A DNA stretch of 64,000 nt from Paraflavitalea sp. CAU 1676 (lineage in GTDB: Bacteria > Bacteroidota > Bacteroidia > Chitinophagales > Chitinophagaceae): contig NZ_JARHUJ010000001.1 in NCBI RefSeq assembly GCF_029223285.1, forward strand, positions 992,001-1,056,000, in the 5' to 3' direction. The first letter of the stretch is position 1; each line of letters opens with the position of its first letter. The notes beneath the pieces are model-generated. The model had not been told where the DNA came from and made no database searches. It saw only the letters and a program-made list of their open reading frames with translations. Shown here in pieces: positions 54,340 through 63,781 of the stretch. The translations under genes and the position numbers were made by a program.

Positions 54340-54942
54340 TTAGTTGTTTACCTCAAGCAGAAAACGGGTGAAGGAGCCTATGAGGGTATTCATCAGGATG
54401 AAGTCGCGCAGGTGGAGCCGCATGAATTTAAGAGACTGAGTTACATGATATTGAACGGCTTTTTCGGAAAGATTCATGTATTGGGCGATCTCTTTTACGG
54501 AGCGGTGTTCGTAACGGCTCAGCCGGAAGATCTCCTGGGTTTTTTGGGGAAGCTTTTTGATGGTGTTGTCGATGGCTACACTGAGCTCTTGTAATAAAAG
54601 CTTTGATTCAGAAGCGTTTTCGTCGATATTCAATTGGTCTTTGGCAAATTGGGTATAGCGCTCGCGCAATATTTTGGATCGGATATAATCGATGACCTGA
54701 TAACGAACGGCTGTATGTAAGTAAGCTTCGAGCTTACCGATCTGTGCCTGTTCTCTTTTAGCCCATAAACTAATGAAGATGTTCTGTACGAGTTCTTCTG
54801 CTACTTCTTTGGAGCGAACTTTCCGGAGAGCGGCGAGAAATACGGATTCACTGTACCTCTTGTAAATCTCTTCGAGGGCAGCTCCGTCGCCTGTTTTAAG
54901 CAGTTTCAGCAGTATTTCGTCGTCAAATACTTTGTAATCCAT
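54340..54942 (-). CDS. ECF RNA polymerase sigma factor (Bacteroidota type)
   Basis: A 200-residue ECF sigma factor. Region 2 (about 20-90) has ALEEIYKRYSESVF, EELVQNIFISLW and YLHTAVRYQVIDYIR; region 4 (about 125-185) has LPQKTQEIFRLSRYEHRSVKEIAQYMNLSEKAVQ, given here as the family pattern of helix-turn-helix with S-x-x-x-I-A. The ATG at 54942 is preferred; the 22 extra residues of the longer frame are atypical. With FecR and STN-bearing SusC it completes a trans-envelope relay that should switch on the SusCD locus. Confidence 0.94.
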   Translation of the reverse strand: MDYKVFDDEILLKLLKTGDGAALEEIYKRYSESVFLAALRKVRSKEVAEELVQNIFISLWAKREQAQIGKLEAYLHTAVRYQVIDYIRSKILRERYTQFAKDQLNIDENASESKLLLQELSVAIDNTIKKLPQKTQEIFRLSRYEHRSVKEIAQYMNLSEKAVQYHVTQSLKFMRLHLRDFILMNTLIGSFTRFLLEVNN

Positions 54943-55236
54943 ATGGTTGGGCAATGCAGTAGTTGGAATCGTATGTACAAGGTAAAGGAAAAAAATGGAT
55001 TTCAACAAGAACCATTCCCTTCAAATCATCCACCCGATACTCTTCAAACTTAAGCATACGTTTGCATAAGTTGGTTTTATTTTGGTAATTATTACTATCT
55101 GTAAAAGGCAGGCATTCATTTTGCATTTGATCAGAAAACTTTCGTAGTGCTATCGTGATTGCTATTGGATGTATGCCTTGAGATGGCCCGACGTTGAATG
55201 GTCCTATTTTGCTCAATTTTGAACGGAAATTAACCT

Positions 55237-56694
55237 ATGAATGTAAGGCCCAAGAAATCGCTGTCTGAAGGCGAGGTGCAGGCCGGCTTAAAGCTGGTGG
55301 TTACTGAAGGGTTGGCAACGGAAGCTATGACCACGTTGATCGGGGGCGCTTTCCTGGTGGCCATGGCCCTGTTACTGGGTGCCAACAACCTGCAGATCGG
55401 GTTGCTGGCTGCCTTGCCCACCTTTACCAATATTTTTCAGTTACTCTCCATCTGGCTGGTGCAGCGTTATAATAACCGGCGGGTGATCAGTGTTACGGGT
55501 TCGCTGCTTGCTCGCTTACCGCTGGTCGTGATCGGTTGCCTATCGTTCTTTGCTTCCGGCTCGATTCAGGTTTTGATCTTCTTTCTCTTCTTTTATTATT
55601 TGTTTGCCTCTATTGCCGGATTGAGCTGGAATGCGTGGATGAAAGACCTGGTGCCTGGCAATCGGTTGGGAGCTTATTTTTCGCGGCGCAGCAGTTATAT
55701 GCAAACGTTGAACGTTGTGTTGAGCCTCTGTCTGGCTTTTTTGATCGATTATATGAAGGATCACTATCCTGCTTATGAGCTGGCTACCTACTCCGTAATG
55801 TTCATCACGGCCGGTGTTATTGGCATTGGCGGAGCCTTTATTCTGGTGCGGGTGCCCGAGCCCGAATCGCTGCTGGCGCGGGAAAATATTTTCCTGTTGT
55901 TCAAACGTCCATTGCAGGATGCGAATTTCAGGAAGCTGTTGATGTTCAACTCGGCCTGGGTTTTTGCCCTGAATATCGCCATCCCTTTCTTTACAGTTTA
56001 CATGCTGAAGCATCTCGGCTTGTCGATGACGTATGTGATCGGCCTTACGGTGGTGAGCCAGCTGTGCAGCATCCTCACCATTCGTATGTGGGGGCGATTC
56101 TCGGACCGGTATAGTAACAAGACCATCCTGGCCATTGCAGCTCCTGTATATATTCTATGCATCATCGGCTGGTGTTTCGTGGGCATCTACTCGAAGTTCC
56201 TGGCCAATATGATCCTCCTGGTGTTGATCCATATTTTCACAGGCGTGGCTACGGCAGGCATCAATTTATCGCTCACAAATATCGGGTTGAAGCTGGCGCC
56301 GAACGAACATGCTATCGTCTATCTCTCCACCAAGAATATCATAACGGCTGTTTTTTCGTCGGTGGCCCCCCTGATTGGTGGTATCCTGGCAGATTATTTT
56401 GCTGATCGGTCATTGGTGATCAATGCCGCATGGGCAGGGCCTAAGTTGAATAAGGTATTTCACCTGGTATCGCTGCACGATATGAACTTCCTGTTCCTGA
56501 TCGGGGCAGGGCTTGCTTTCTTCTCGCTCGAATTCCTGCTCCGGGTAAAAGAAGTAGGAGAGGTGGAGAAGGATATCGTGGTGCGCATTATGCGCAGCAG
56601 CATCAAGAACAACCTGAAAGAGAATTTCCTGATCGGCAACCTCATTTCCTGGCACGATCAGCTATGGGGCCTATTCAAGAAGAAGTCGCATTAA
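55237..56694 (+). CDS. MFS transporter
   Basis: A 485-residue major facilitator with about 12 membrane helices. The first loop reads VQRYNNRRVISVTGSLLARLP, in the position of motif A, and WGRFSDRYSNKTIL in the second half is another motif-A-like loop. Related proteins are loosely annotated as permeases near stress or transport genes; no substrate is suggested. It is divergent from the sigma factor gene (295 bases apart) and followed after 175 bases by the TPR-HTH regulator gene. Confidence 0.88.
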   Translation: MNVRPKKSLSEGEVQAGLKLVVTEGLATEAMTTLIGGAFLVAMALLLGANNLQIGLLAALPTFTNIFQLLSIWLVQRYNNRRVISVTGSLLARLPLVVIGCLSFFASGSIQVLIFFLFFYYLFASIAGLSWNAWMKDLVPGNRLGAYFSRRSSYMQTLNVVLSLCLAFLIDYMKDHYPAYELATYSVMFITAGVIGIGGAFILVRVPEPESLLARENIFLLFKRPLQDANFRKLLMFNSAWVFALNIAIPFFTVYMLKHLGLSMTYVIGLTVVSQLCSILTIRMWGRFSDRYSNKTILAIAAPVYILCIIGWCFVGIYSKFLANMILLVLIHIFTGVATAGINLSLTNIGLKLAPNEHAIVYLSTKNIITAVFSSVAPLIGGILADYFADRSLVINAAWAGPKLNKVFHLVSLHDMNFLFLIGAGLAFFSLEFLLRVKEVGEVEKDIVVRIMRSSIKNNLKENFLIGNLISWHDQLWGLFKKKSH

Positions 56695-56869
56695 GTGGAG
56701 GTGGCAACGTTTCAATCAGAAGGTGCAACACGCAAACCTGTAGAGCGGAGTAGGTAGTCTGCCGGTCGGCGACTCTACGTTGCTTTTCAAAGCTGCATTA
56801 AGTTTGTGTTAAGGAATCTTTACCAACGGGTGGTAGCTTACTTTAGCAGGCTGAATTCTACTGTGGCCT

Positions 56870-58525
56870 ATGTATGCACTCCGGTTCTCCCGTTCTTTTT
56901 TACTGCTATGTTTCTTAACTGTATTGTGTTGTACTCCATCGGGTAAGTTGATGGCGCAACAAAAGCAGTGGCTGTTTACGCTCGAGCAAACGGAGCAACT
57001 GGCGAGGCGACAGCCCGACTCTGCCTACATCGTGTTGAAGGAACTGGTAGCGACTGCACGCGAAAAGAATGACCTGCTGGTGGAAGGCATCTGCCTGCAA
57101 CAGATTGGGCATATCTTTTATAATTACAGCAACTTTACCCAGTCGATCGATTATTTATTGCAGGCCGAAAAGATCTTCCGCGCCATTCCTGCGTTTGACA
57201 GACTGGCTGCTACCCTCAATTACCTTGGTACCGTTTACTACTCCAATAAACAGGTGGAGCTGGCGGGGCTTCAGTTTTCCGAAGCGCTGCGCATCAATAC
57301 AGAACGCAAGGACCTGAAGGGGCAGGCGTTTACCTATGGCAATATGGGGCATTGGTACGAAAAGAAATTGATGTATGATACCGCTTACCGCTACCAGCAG
57401 AAAGCCCTGTCGCTGTATGTTCAAATGAGCGATAGTGTAGGCATGGCCAAGATATTCGAGAACATGGGCAGCATCCTGGAAGACTATGCCCGGTACGATT
57501 CGGCCCGGTTATGTTTTGAAAAAGCGCTGGCGATCAACCGCCAGCATAATGATGCGATTGCACAGATCGAGATCCTGAATAACCTGGGGGATGTGTACCG
57601 TAAAACGGGTCACTACGATGACGGACTTCGTTTTACGCGACAGGCTTTGATGCTTGCGGAGCAAACGCAATCGCAGTATCAACTGGCTTCGGCTCACCGG
57701 GATATGGCCCGTGGGTTTGAACTGATGAAGGTATTTGACAGCGCGTATTATTATAATGAACAATCGAGAAGTCTCGTCGAAAAGATCTATGCCGCTTCCA
57801 ATAATCAACAGATCGCATTTCTGGAAACAGTGTACGAAGTTGAGCAAAAGAACGGTGAGTTGTTGCGCCTCACGGCACAGAAACGTATCAATATTATTAT
57901 CACCATTTCCGTTGCCCTCGTAGTTGGTTTGCTGATCGTGCTGGGTATTGTGGTCATCAGCCGGCAGCGCCTGCGCATCCGGAATGAGAAGGCGTTGAAT
58001 GAACAGAACAAAGATATCTATGAGAAAAGCCGGGAGCTGATGCAGGTGGAGCTGCGCAATAAGCAACTGGAGGAAGAGCAGTTGAAGACAACGCTCGGCG
58101 TACGTAGCAATGAACTCTCGGCCCATACGTTGCACCTTATTCAAAAGAACCAATTGCTGGAAGAGCTCCGGAGCAAGCTCCAGGAGATCGTGGACGACGA
58201 TAAACGCGATCAGAAAAAACAGCTCAGGCAGTTGGTGCAAAAGATCAGCCTCAGCTTTAACCAGGATAATTACTGGGATGATTTTCGCGCCATCTTCGAC
58301 CAGGTACACCAGACCTTTTTTGCCAACCTGAAACGGCATGCCGACAACCTCACGCCCGCCGAGCTACGGCTCGTAGCCCTCCTGCGCATGAACCTGAGCT
58401 CGGGCGATATGGCCACCTTACTCGGTATTTCGCAGGATAGTTTGCGGGTAGCCCGCTACCGCCTGCGCAAGAAACTCAACCTCGCCGAAGGGGAGTCGCT
58501 CACCGGGTTTATTCAAAATTTATAA
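56870..58525 (+). CDS. TPR - membrane helix - coiled coil - HTH regulator
   Basis: A 551-residue protein of a Bacteroidota-typical design: signal peptide or first membrane anchor (to about 30), five or six TPRs (about 40-320), a membrane helix (about 347-368), a coiled coil (about 375-440) and a C-terminal LuxR-like HTH (about 490-545: LTPAELRLVALLRMNLSSGD, LGISQDSLRVARYRLRKKL). It is thought to sense periplasmic signals and bind DNA from the membrane, without a phosphorelay. It lies immediately upstream of the TonB receptor-lipoprotein-phytase operon in the same direction (251 bases), so it may control it; this is inference. Confidence 0.88.
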   Translation: MYALRFSRSFLLLCFLTVLCCTPSGKLMAQQKQWLFTLEQTEQLARRQPDSAYIVLKELVATAREKNDLLVEGICLQQIGHIFYNYSNFTQSIDYLLQAEKIFRAIPAFDRLAATLNYLGTVYYSNKQVELAGLQFSEALRINTERKDLKGQAFTYGNMGHWYEKKLMYDTAYRYQQKALSLYVQMSDSVGMAKIFENMGSILEDYARYDSARLCFEKALAINRQHNDAIAQIEILNNLGDVYRKTGHYDDGLRFTRQALMLAEQTQSQYQLASAHRDMARGFELMKVFDSAYYYNEQSRSLVEKIYAASNNQQIAFLETVYEVEQKNGELLRLTAQKRINIIITISVALVVGLLIVLGIVVISRQRLRIRNEKALNEQNKDIYEKSRELMQVELRNKQLEEEQLKTTLGVRSNELSAHTLHLIQKNQLLEELRSKLQEIVDDDKRDQKKQLRQLVQKISLSFNQDNYWDDFRAIFDQVHQTFFANLKRHADNLTPAELRLVALLRMNLSSGDMATLLGISQDSLRVARYRLRKKLNLAEGESLTGFIQNL

Positions 58526-58668
58526 GTATTGCCTGGTTGCATGGAGTGCCCTCTTGATTGGTACGAAACATTCACATCATATTGCGGTAACAATTCCTTA
58601 ATGGCTATTTGTGATTTCCTCAACTAATTGATCTCAAATTGCTTAAGCTTTTCTGTAACGGGTTTGCT

Positions 58669-58715
58669 GCCCCTTTGTTCACGCTGTTGCAACGACTGTA
58701 GCCCTTTTGTTCACG
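58669..58715. promoter_or_regulatory. Paired 15-base direct repeats before the phytase operon
   Basis: GCCCCTTTGTTCACG (58669-58683) and GCCCTTTTGTTCACG (58701-58715) differ at one base and start 32 bases apart, about three helical turns. They lie 62-108 bases before the TonB receptor start, the place for an activator site. The binding protein is unknown. Confidence 0.5.
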
Positions 58716-58776
58716 GTGGTTTTATCCAGATAGGCGGGCCGGTGTTCAAATTTGCGCATCGAACAAAACTCAAATT

Positions 58777-61485
58777 ATGATGACCAAATGGATCGCCAGC
58801 TGCTTATTGTTTTTATTTCCCTGGTGTGCCTGGGCGCAGCAGGCCATTGTTAAAGGAACCATTACCGATGCCGTGAATAAGGAGGTGCTTACGGGCGCTA
58901 CCATTAGCCTGTTGGGCAGCAACAACAGTACGGTGACCGATGTCAATGGCGAATTCTTTATTTATGCAGGCAGTGGTACGCGTAGCCTGGTGGTACGTTA
59001 TCTCGGCTACAGCGACTCTACCATTACGCTCGAGCTGAAACCCAACGAAACACGGGTATTGCGTATCGGATTGTCGAGCAGCTATGCACGCCTGAGCAGT
59101 GTGATCGTGATGGGGTTGCTGCAGGGACAGGCCAAGGCCCTCAACCAACAAAAGAATGCGGACAATATCCGCAACGTGATCGCGTCGGACCAGATTGGCC
59201 GCTTTCCCGATCCGAATGCCGCAGAGGCGTTGCAGCGGGTGCCTGGTGTCAATATCGAACGCGACCAGGGTGAAGGGCGGTATGTTTTTGTACGCGGACT
59301 GGCGCCGCAGTTCACCAATGTAAGTGTGAATGGCGAGCAAATACCTTCGCCCGAAGCCGATGTGCGTTTTGTAGCGCTCGATGCCATCCCGGCCGATCAA
59401 CTGGCTTCTATTGAAGTCAGCAAGTCACTGACACCCGATATGGATGGCGATGCCGTAGGCGGTTCGGTGAACCTGATCACCCGCACGGCGCAAAGTAAAA
59501 AGCCCCGCATCAATGCCTCGCTGGCCGGCGGTTATAACCAACTGATGCGCGCTACGAATATCCAGGGACAGTTGCAGTATGCGCAGCGCCTGGGTAATAA
59601 AGAGAAGCTGGGTGTACTGTTCAACAGCAGCTATTACCACAACGATCTCGGTTCGGATAATATAGAAAGGTCGCCGCAAGACAACGAAGTCGAGTTACGC
59701 GACTACTCCCTTACCCGCACCCGGCTGGGGCTCAGCAGCACGATCGACTATCGCTTCAATCCACGTCATGAAGTGTATCTGCGCGCCCTTTACAGCCGGT
59801 TCACCGACCGGGAGTGGAGAAGACGATATGTTTTCAAACCCGAAGATGAAGAGATCGAGAAGCTGACGAAGGATCGTTTCGAAGCACAGTCCATTACCAC
59901 TATCAACTTGGGTGCCAAGCATAATTTCAATTCCTTTTTCCTCAACTATGAAGCCCAGTTTTCGAATGGCCGTCAAAATACCCCTTACGATAATGAGATA
60001 GGTTTTATTGCAGGCATCCCTTCGGTGCTTGGTTTCAAAAACCCAAAATATCCTTCCATTACTGCCGATGACTTTACTGATAATAAGGCGTACGAATTGG
60101 ATGAAGCGGGTTTCGGACATACATTGGCCAAAGACAGGAACATCACCGCCAAGTTTGATTTGGGCATCCCTTACAAACTGAACAATAACAGCGGATTGAT
60201 CAAGGTAGGCGCCAAACTGCGCCGGAAAGAAAAGAGTTATTCCATTACGCAGGATTATTATGAAGCTATTGCCGATGTACCCACGCTCGATGCTTTTGAA
60301 GAAGGACCCATCAAGTCTTCCTTCCTGGGCGGCCGGTATGAGCTGGGTAAACCGCTATCGGTAGGGTCATTTATCAACTACTTCAATGCCAACCCCGCTG
60401 CTTTCGCTTCTTCACCCGAAGACAAAGCGATCGACGAAGCGCTGGAAGCTTATGATGCTGAAGAGCATGTTGTTGCCGCTTATGCCATGGCCCGTCAGCA
60501 ATTCAATAAACTGATGGTGCTGGGTGGTGTGCGCTATGAGCGAACCAAGGTCAGCTACCATTCGAAAGATGTGGTGATCGATGGGGCGGGTGATCTGCAG
60601 GAGATCGTACCGGTTACCGGCAGCAGTTCCTACGATTTCCTGTTGCCCCAGGCAAGTGTGCGTTATCAATTGAGTAAGTTCACCAACCTGCGTGCAGCGG
60701 CGACTTTCTCGTACGCACGTCCCAATTTTAGTGAGATCATTCCATCGCAGGAGATCAACCAGGAAGACAATATCGCCACGGCCGGTAATGCTGCACTGAA
60801 GCCGGTGAAGGCTTTCAACCTCGACCTGCTGGGCGAGCATTATTTCGGTAATGTGGGTGTGCTTTCGGGAGGATTCTTTTATAAACGCCTCAATGACTTT
60901 ATTTACCGCCGGGTATTGTTCAACAGTCCTTACCCATTGGCCGGTACGCCTTACCTCAACAGCATCGATGTTGTGCAGGCGCAAAATGGCAACCAGGCCA
61001 ACGTTACGGGGTTTGAATTCGCTTTCCAGAACAACCTCAGTTTTTTGCCCGGTGCGCTCAAATACTTCAGCCTGTATGTAAACTATACTTACGCTCATTC
61101 GGCAGCTACTTTACAAAGCAGAACAGCCGATGCCGCCAAGCCGAACACCACCGAGAAGTTGAGGCTGCCCGGGCAGGCCACGCATGTGGGCAATATCTCG
61201 CTCGCTTTCGAAAGGAAGAAGTTCAACGCCCGTGTGTCTTTCAACTTCAATGGCGAATACCTCAGCGAGGTTGGTGCTACCAGCGAAGAAGACGTTTTCG
61301 TGAAGGACAGGCTGCAGGCGGATATCAGTGCAGGCTATGCGTTCAATGCCCACTGGCGGTTGTTTGCCGAAGTACTCAATATCACCAACCAGCCTTTTGA
61401 AAGGTATATGGCTACCAAAGACCAACTCATTCAACGCGAGTATTACCGCCAATGGGGACGCTTTGGTGTAAAGTTCGATTGGTAA
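58777..61485 (+). CDS. TonB-dependent receptor (TIGR01782-like)
   Basis: A 902-residue outer-membrane receptor: signal peptide (cleavage near WAQQA, residue 21), carboxypeptidase-regulatory beta domain (about 25-105), plug (about 125-240: NVIASDQIGRFPDPNAAEAL, VPGVNIERDQGEGRYVFVRG, SLTPDMDGDAVGGSVNLITR) and a barrel ending in F-D-W. The plug motifs match the TonB-dependent receptor group common in Xanthomonas and Caulobacter (TIGR01782) rather than SusC. No SusD gene follows; instead an acidic lipoprotein gene (45 bases) and a phytase gene form the operon. Import of phosphate esters, inositol phosphates or a metal chelate is likely. Confidence 0.92.
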   Translation: MMTKWIASCLLFLFPWCAWAQQAIVKGTITDAVNKEVLTGATISLLGSNNSTVTDVNGEFFIYAGSGTRSLVVRYLGYSDSTITLELKPNETRVLRIGLSSSYARLSSVIVMGLLQGQAKALNQQKNADNIRNVIASDQIGRFPDPNAAEALQRVPGVNIERDQGEGRYVFVRGLAPQFTNVSVNGEQIPSPEADVRFVALDAIPADQLASIEVSKSLTPDMDGDAVGGSVNLITRTAQSKKPRINASLAGGYNQLMRATNIQGQLQYAQRLGNKEKLGVLFNSSYYHNDLGSDNIERSPQDNEVELRDYSLTRTRLGLSSTIDYRFNPRHEVYLRALYSRFTDREWRRRYVFKPEDEEIEKLTKDRFEAQSITTINLGAKHNFNSFFLNYEAQFSNGRQNTPYDNEIGFIAGIPSVLGFKNPKYPSITADDFTDNKAYELDEAGFGHTLAKDRNITAKFDLGIPYKLNNNSGLIKVGAKLRRKEKSYSITQDYYEAIADVPTLDAFEEGPIKSSFLGGRYELGKPLSVGSFINYFNANPAAFASSPEDKAIDEALEAYDAEEHVVAAYAMARQQFNKLMVLGGVRYERTKVSYHSKDVVIDGAGDLQEIVPVTGSSSYDFLLPQASVRYQLSKFTNLRAAATFSYARPNFSEIIPSQEINQEDNIATAGNAALKPVKAFNLDLLGEHYFGNVGVLSGGFFYKRLNDFIYRRVLFNSPYPLAGTPYLNSIDVVQAQNGNQANVTGFEFAFQNNLSFLPGALKYFSLYVNYTYAHSAATLQSRTADAAKPNTTEKLRLPGQATHVGNISLAFERKKFNARVSFNFNGEYLSEVGATSEEDVFVKDRLQADISAGYAFNAHWRLFAEVLNITNQPFERYMATKDQLIQREYYRQWGRFGVKFDW

Positions 61486-61530
61486 TTACTGTACTGTAAA
61501 TCTCCTCTTTTACTATTACAAACTTTTTAT

Positions 61531-62559
61531 ATGACAAGATCATGGTTGTGCTTCGTGCTGCTGCTGTTGTTGGCTGCAGCCTGCGATAAGGAAAATGATG
61601 ACCTGGTAAAGCCGTTGTCGGCGGATGAATTTCCACAGGTTATTGTACTGGATGATGAGGGCGATGGCGGCCTGGAAGATGAAGATGCTTTCAGTTTCAA
61701 GCTCACGCTGCTCGACAGGGCCGATGCAACGGGCGCAGCGCCTGCGGGAAAGATCACACCGCTCAAAGAGGCAGTTACCGTAAATTTTAAGGTGACAGGC
61801 TTTAAAGGGTTCAATAAGTTGTCGGATTATATAAAGGACGCCAAAGCTTTCTATGAGATCGATGACTGCACCACTTCGGAAGATGCGGGTATTAAGATAC
61901 CCTTGCAGTTCGATGTGAATACCGGACTGGGCTCGGTACAATTTCCTGCAGGTGTGGAAGAAGTAGAGGTGGAGTTTGAGGTAGACGATGCGTTGTTCGA
62001 TGATGACGTTTTCAATACGAAGAAGCGGGAGTTGACCATTCAACTTACCGGTACAGCAGGCAACAATGTTGCCGTGCAGGCCAATAAGACGGCCGATTTT
62101 ACTTACTCCGTACAAGACGATGAAGCTATTTATGGCGAGTGGGAGCTTGATTCGAAAGATGCAGCCGCTTTTACCCGATTTAAGACGCTGTTTGGCCTGG
62201 TGAGCGAGGATATTAAAGGGCTTACAGCGGCTGATGTTAAAAAGATCACGTTCGAAGTAGAGTATGGCGAGATCAAGGTGGTGGTGAAGCTGAAAGCCAC
62301 CGAGGTAGTGAATGAATGCGGGAGTGCCGAAACCAAGAACAAGGAGATTGAAATAGAGACGGAGATCGAAGAGTTGGCTGATGATGAGCTGGAAGGCGAT
62401 ATTGAATTTGGGGAGGTGCTGGAACTGGGAAAAGGGAAGTTTGCGGAGTTTGTCTATAAGGGCAGCTTCAAAATAACGGGCAAACAGCTTACCCTCGAAC
62501 TGAAAGGCGAGCTGGAAGATGAAGAAACGGATGATATTATGCTCACCCTTGAAAAATAA
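61531..62559 (+). CDS. Very acidic lipoprotein of a phytase operon
   Basis: A 342-residue lipoprotein (LAAACDKE, acylated Cys near 18) of no family I recognise. It is strikingly acidic, with clusters such as LDDEGDGGLEDED, VEEVEVEFEVDDALFDDD, and EIEIETEIEELADDELEGD. Predicted beta-rich. The C-terminal half (from about residue 205, YGEWELDS) resembles a lipocalin-like small beta-barrel in pattern only. It lies between the TonB receptor and phytase genes (gaps of 45 and 24 bases). A surface cation- or ligand-binding partner of either neighbour is plausible, since beta-propeller phytases need Ca2+; that is inference. Confidence 0.85.
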   Translation: MTRSWLCFVLLLLLAAACDKENDDLVKPLSADEFPQVIVLDDEGDGGLEDEDAFSFKLTLLDRADATGAAPAGKITPLKEAVTVNFKVTGFKGFNKLSDYIKDAKAFYEIDDCTTSEDAGIKIPLQFDVNTGLGSVQFPAGVEEVEVEFEVDDALFDDDVFNTKKRELTIQLTGTAGNNVAVQANKTADFTYSVQDDEAIYGEWELDSKDAAAFTRFKTLFGLVSEDIKGLTAADVKKITFEVEYGEIKVVVKLKATEVVNECGSAETKNKEIEIETEIEELADDELEGDIEFGEVLELGKGKFAEFVYKGSFKITGKQLTLELKGELEDEETDDIMLTLEK

Positions 62560-62583
62560 TTATTTACTCTTTACTTCTTACCC

Positions 62584-63639
62584 ATGCGATATTCTGTTGC
62601 GATTGTTTTTTTGTTCCTGTATGTATTCCAGGTGGCCTGTACTTCCATGGCAAGAACGGGGGATACCGGCCTTCCTGCTATTAAACCCGTGATCGTTACC
62701 GATACGGTACGTTATGACTCTGATGATCCGGCTATCTGGATCAACCGCGACAATCCGGCTGCCAGTTTGATCCTGGGCACCGATAAGGACCAGGACGGTG
62801 CGCTGTATGTATTTGACCTGCAAGGCAAGGTGCAGCACGATAAAGTGGTGCGCAACCTGCAAAGACCTAATAATGTGGATATAGAATATGGGTTATCGTT
62901 AAACGGTAAGCCTACCGATATCGCGGTGGTCACTGAGCGATTTACCCACAAGCTGCGGGTGTTTTCGCTGCCCGACTGTAAGCCGGTAGACGGCGATGGG
63001 TTGCCGGTGTTTGAAGGTGAAACAGGCACTGAGTTCCGGGACCTGATGGGCATTGCCCTGTATAAAAACAAGGCTGGTAAGGTCTATGCGATCGTGGGTC
63101 GTAAAACGGGTCCGCGTGAAGGCGGTTATTTATGGCAATACCTGCTCGAAGATGATGGCCAGGGAAGGGTAAAGGCTACACTGGTCCGTAAGTTTGGTCA
63201 ATTCAGCGGCATCAAGGAGATCGAAGCCATTGCTGTAGATGATGTGCTGGGCTATGTTTATTATTCGGATGAGGGCTATGGCGTTAGAAAGTATTATGCC
63301 GATCCGGAAAAGGGGAATGAAGAGCTGACGGTTTTTGGGCGGAAGGGTTTTAAACAGGATCATGAGGGTATTTCTATTTATGCGACCAGTGATAGCACAG
63401 GGTACCTGATCGTGTCGGACCAGCAGACCAATCATTTTCAACTCTTCACACGCGAAGGGGTGCCGGGCAATCCGCATGAGCACAGGTTTATTAAGAAGGT
63501 ACATCTCTCCACACTGGAAAGCGATGGTTCGGAAGTAGTGGCCCTGCCGCTGAACGGGGTGTTCACCAAAGGGTTATTTGTAGCGATGAGTACCGATAAG
63601 ACCTTTCATTTTTACCGGTGGGAAGATCTGATGCCCTAA
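62584..63639 (+). CDS. phy: Beta-propeller phytase (3-phytase)
   Basis: A 351-residue phytase of the beta-propeller (BPP) family, releasing phosphate from inositol hexakisphosphate with Ca2+. Family motifs: DSDDPAIWINRDNPAASLIL, GTDKDQDGALYVFDLQGK, NVDIEYG, GIALYKN, EIEAIAVDDVLGYVYYSDE and DHEGISIYA, all with the acidic Ca2+/phosphate ligands. An N-terminal hydrophobic segment ending at VACTS looks like a lipoprotein signal (Cys near 19), so the enzyme should be anchored at the surface. Last gene of the TonB receptor operon, which fits phosphate scavenging. Confidence 0.93.
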   Translation: MRYSVAIVFLFLYVFQVACTSMARTGDTGLPAIKPVIVTDTVRYDSDDPAIWINRDNPAASLILGTDKDQDGALYVFDLQGKVQHDKVVRNLQRPNNVDIEYGLSLNGKPTDIAVVTERFTHKLRVFSLPDCKPVDGDGLPVFEGETGTEFRDLMGIALYKNKAGKVYAIVGRKTGPREGGYLWQYLLEDDGQGRVKATLVRKFGQFSGIKEIEAIAVDDVLGYVYYSDEGYGVRKYYADPEKGNEELTVFGRKGFKQDHEGISIYATSDSTGYLIVSDQQTNHFQLFTREGVPGNPHEHRFIKKVHLSTLESDGSEVVALPLNGVFTKGLFVAMSTDKTFHFYRWEDLMP

Positions 63640-63728
63640 GAGGGTAGTGCAGTGACTTTCGTAGTGGTCGTGCAGACAAGGCTGTGATGCCGGGGGCTGA
63701 AACAAAGCCCGCAGACTTATAAACAAAC

Positions 63729-63751
63729 GCCGCGCCCGGATGGGGCGCGGC
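63729..63751. terminator. GC-rich hairpin between phytase and convergent gene
   Basis: A perfect 9-base-pair stem (63729-63737 with 63743-63751) with a 5-base loop, between convergent genes. It lacks a T run, so termination is probable but not certain. Confidence 0.55.
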
Positions 63752-63781
63752 GCTTAATGATTTATGACGAAAGCAATGGTG

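Noticed and set aside
42608..54942. Polysaccharide utilisation locus for a glycan
   Set aside because: SusCD is present but no glycoside hydrolase, lyase or carbohydrate esterase lies in the locus, so a glycan substrate is not supported.
57509..58339. 276-residue minus-strand frame inside the TPR-HTH regulator gene
   Set aside because: Leu/Ile-rich antisense product of the coiled-coil coding region; not a membrane protein family.
58526..58776. Cobalamin or other riboswitch before the TonB receptor
   Set aside because: No B12-box-like segment or conserved fold could be seen; only direct repeats are present.
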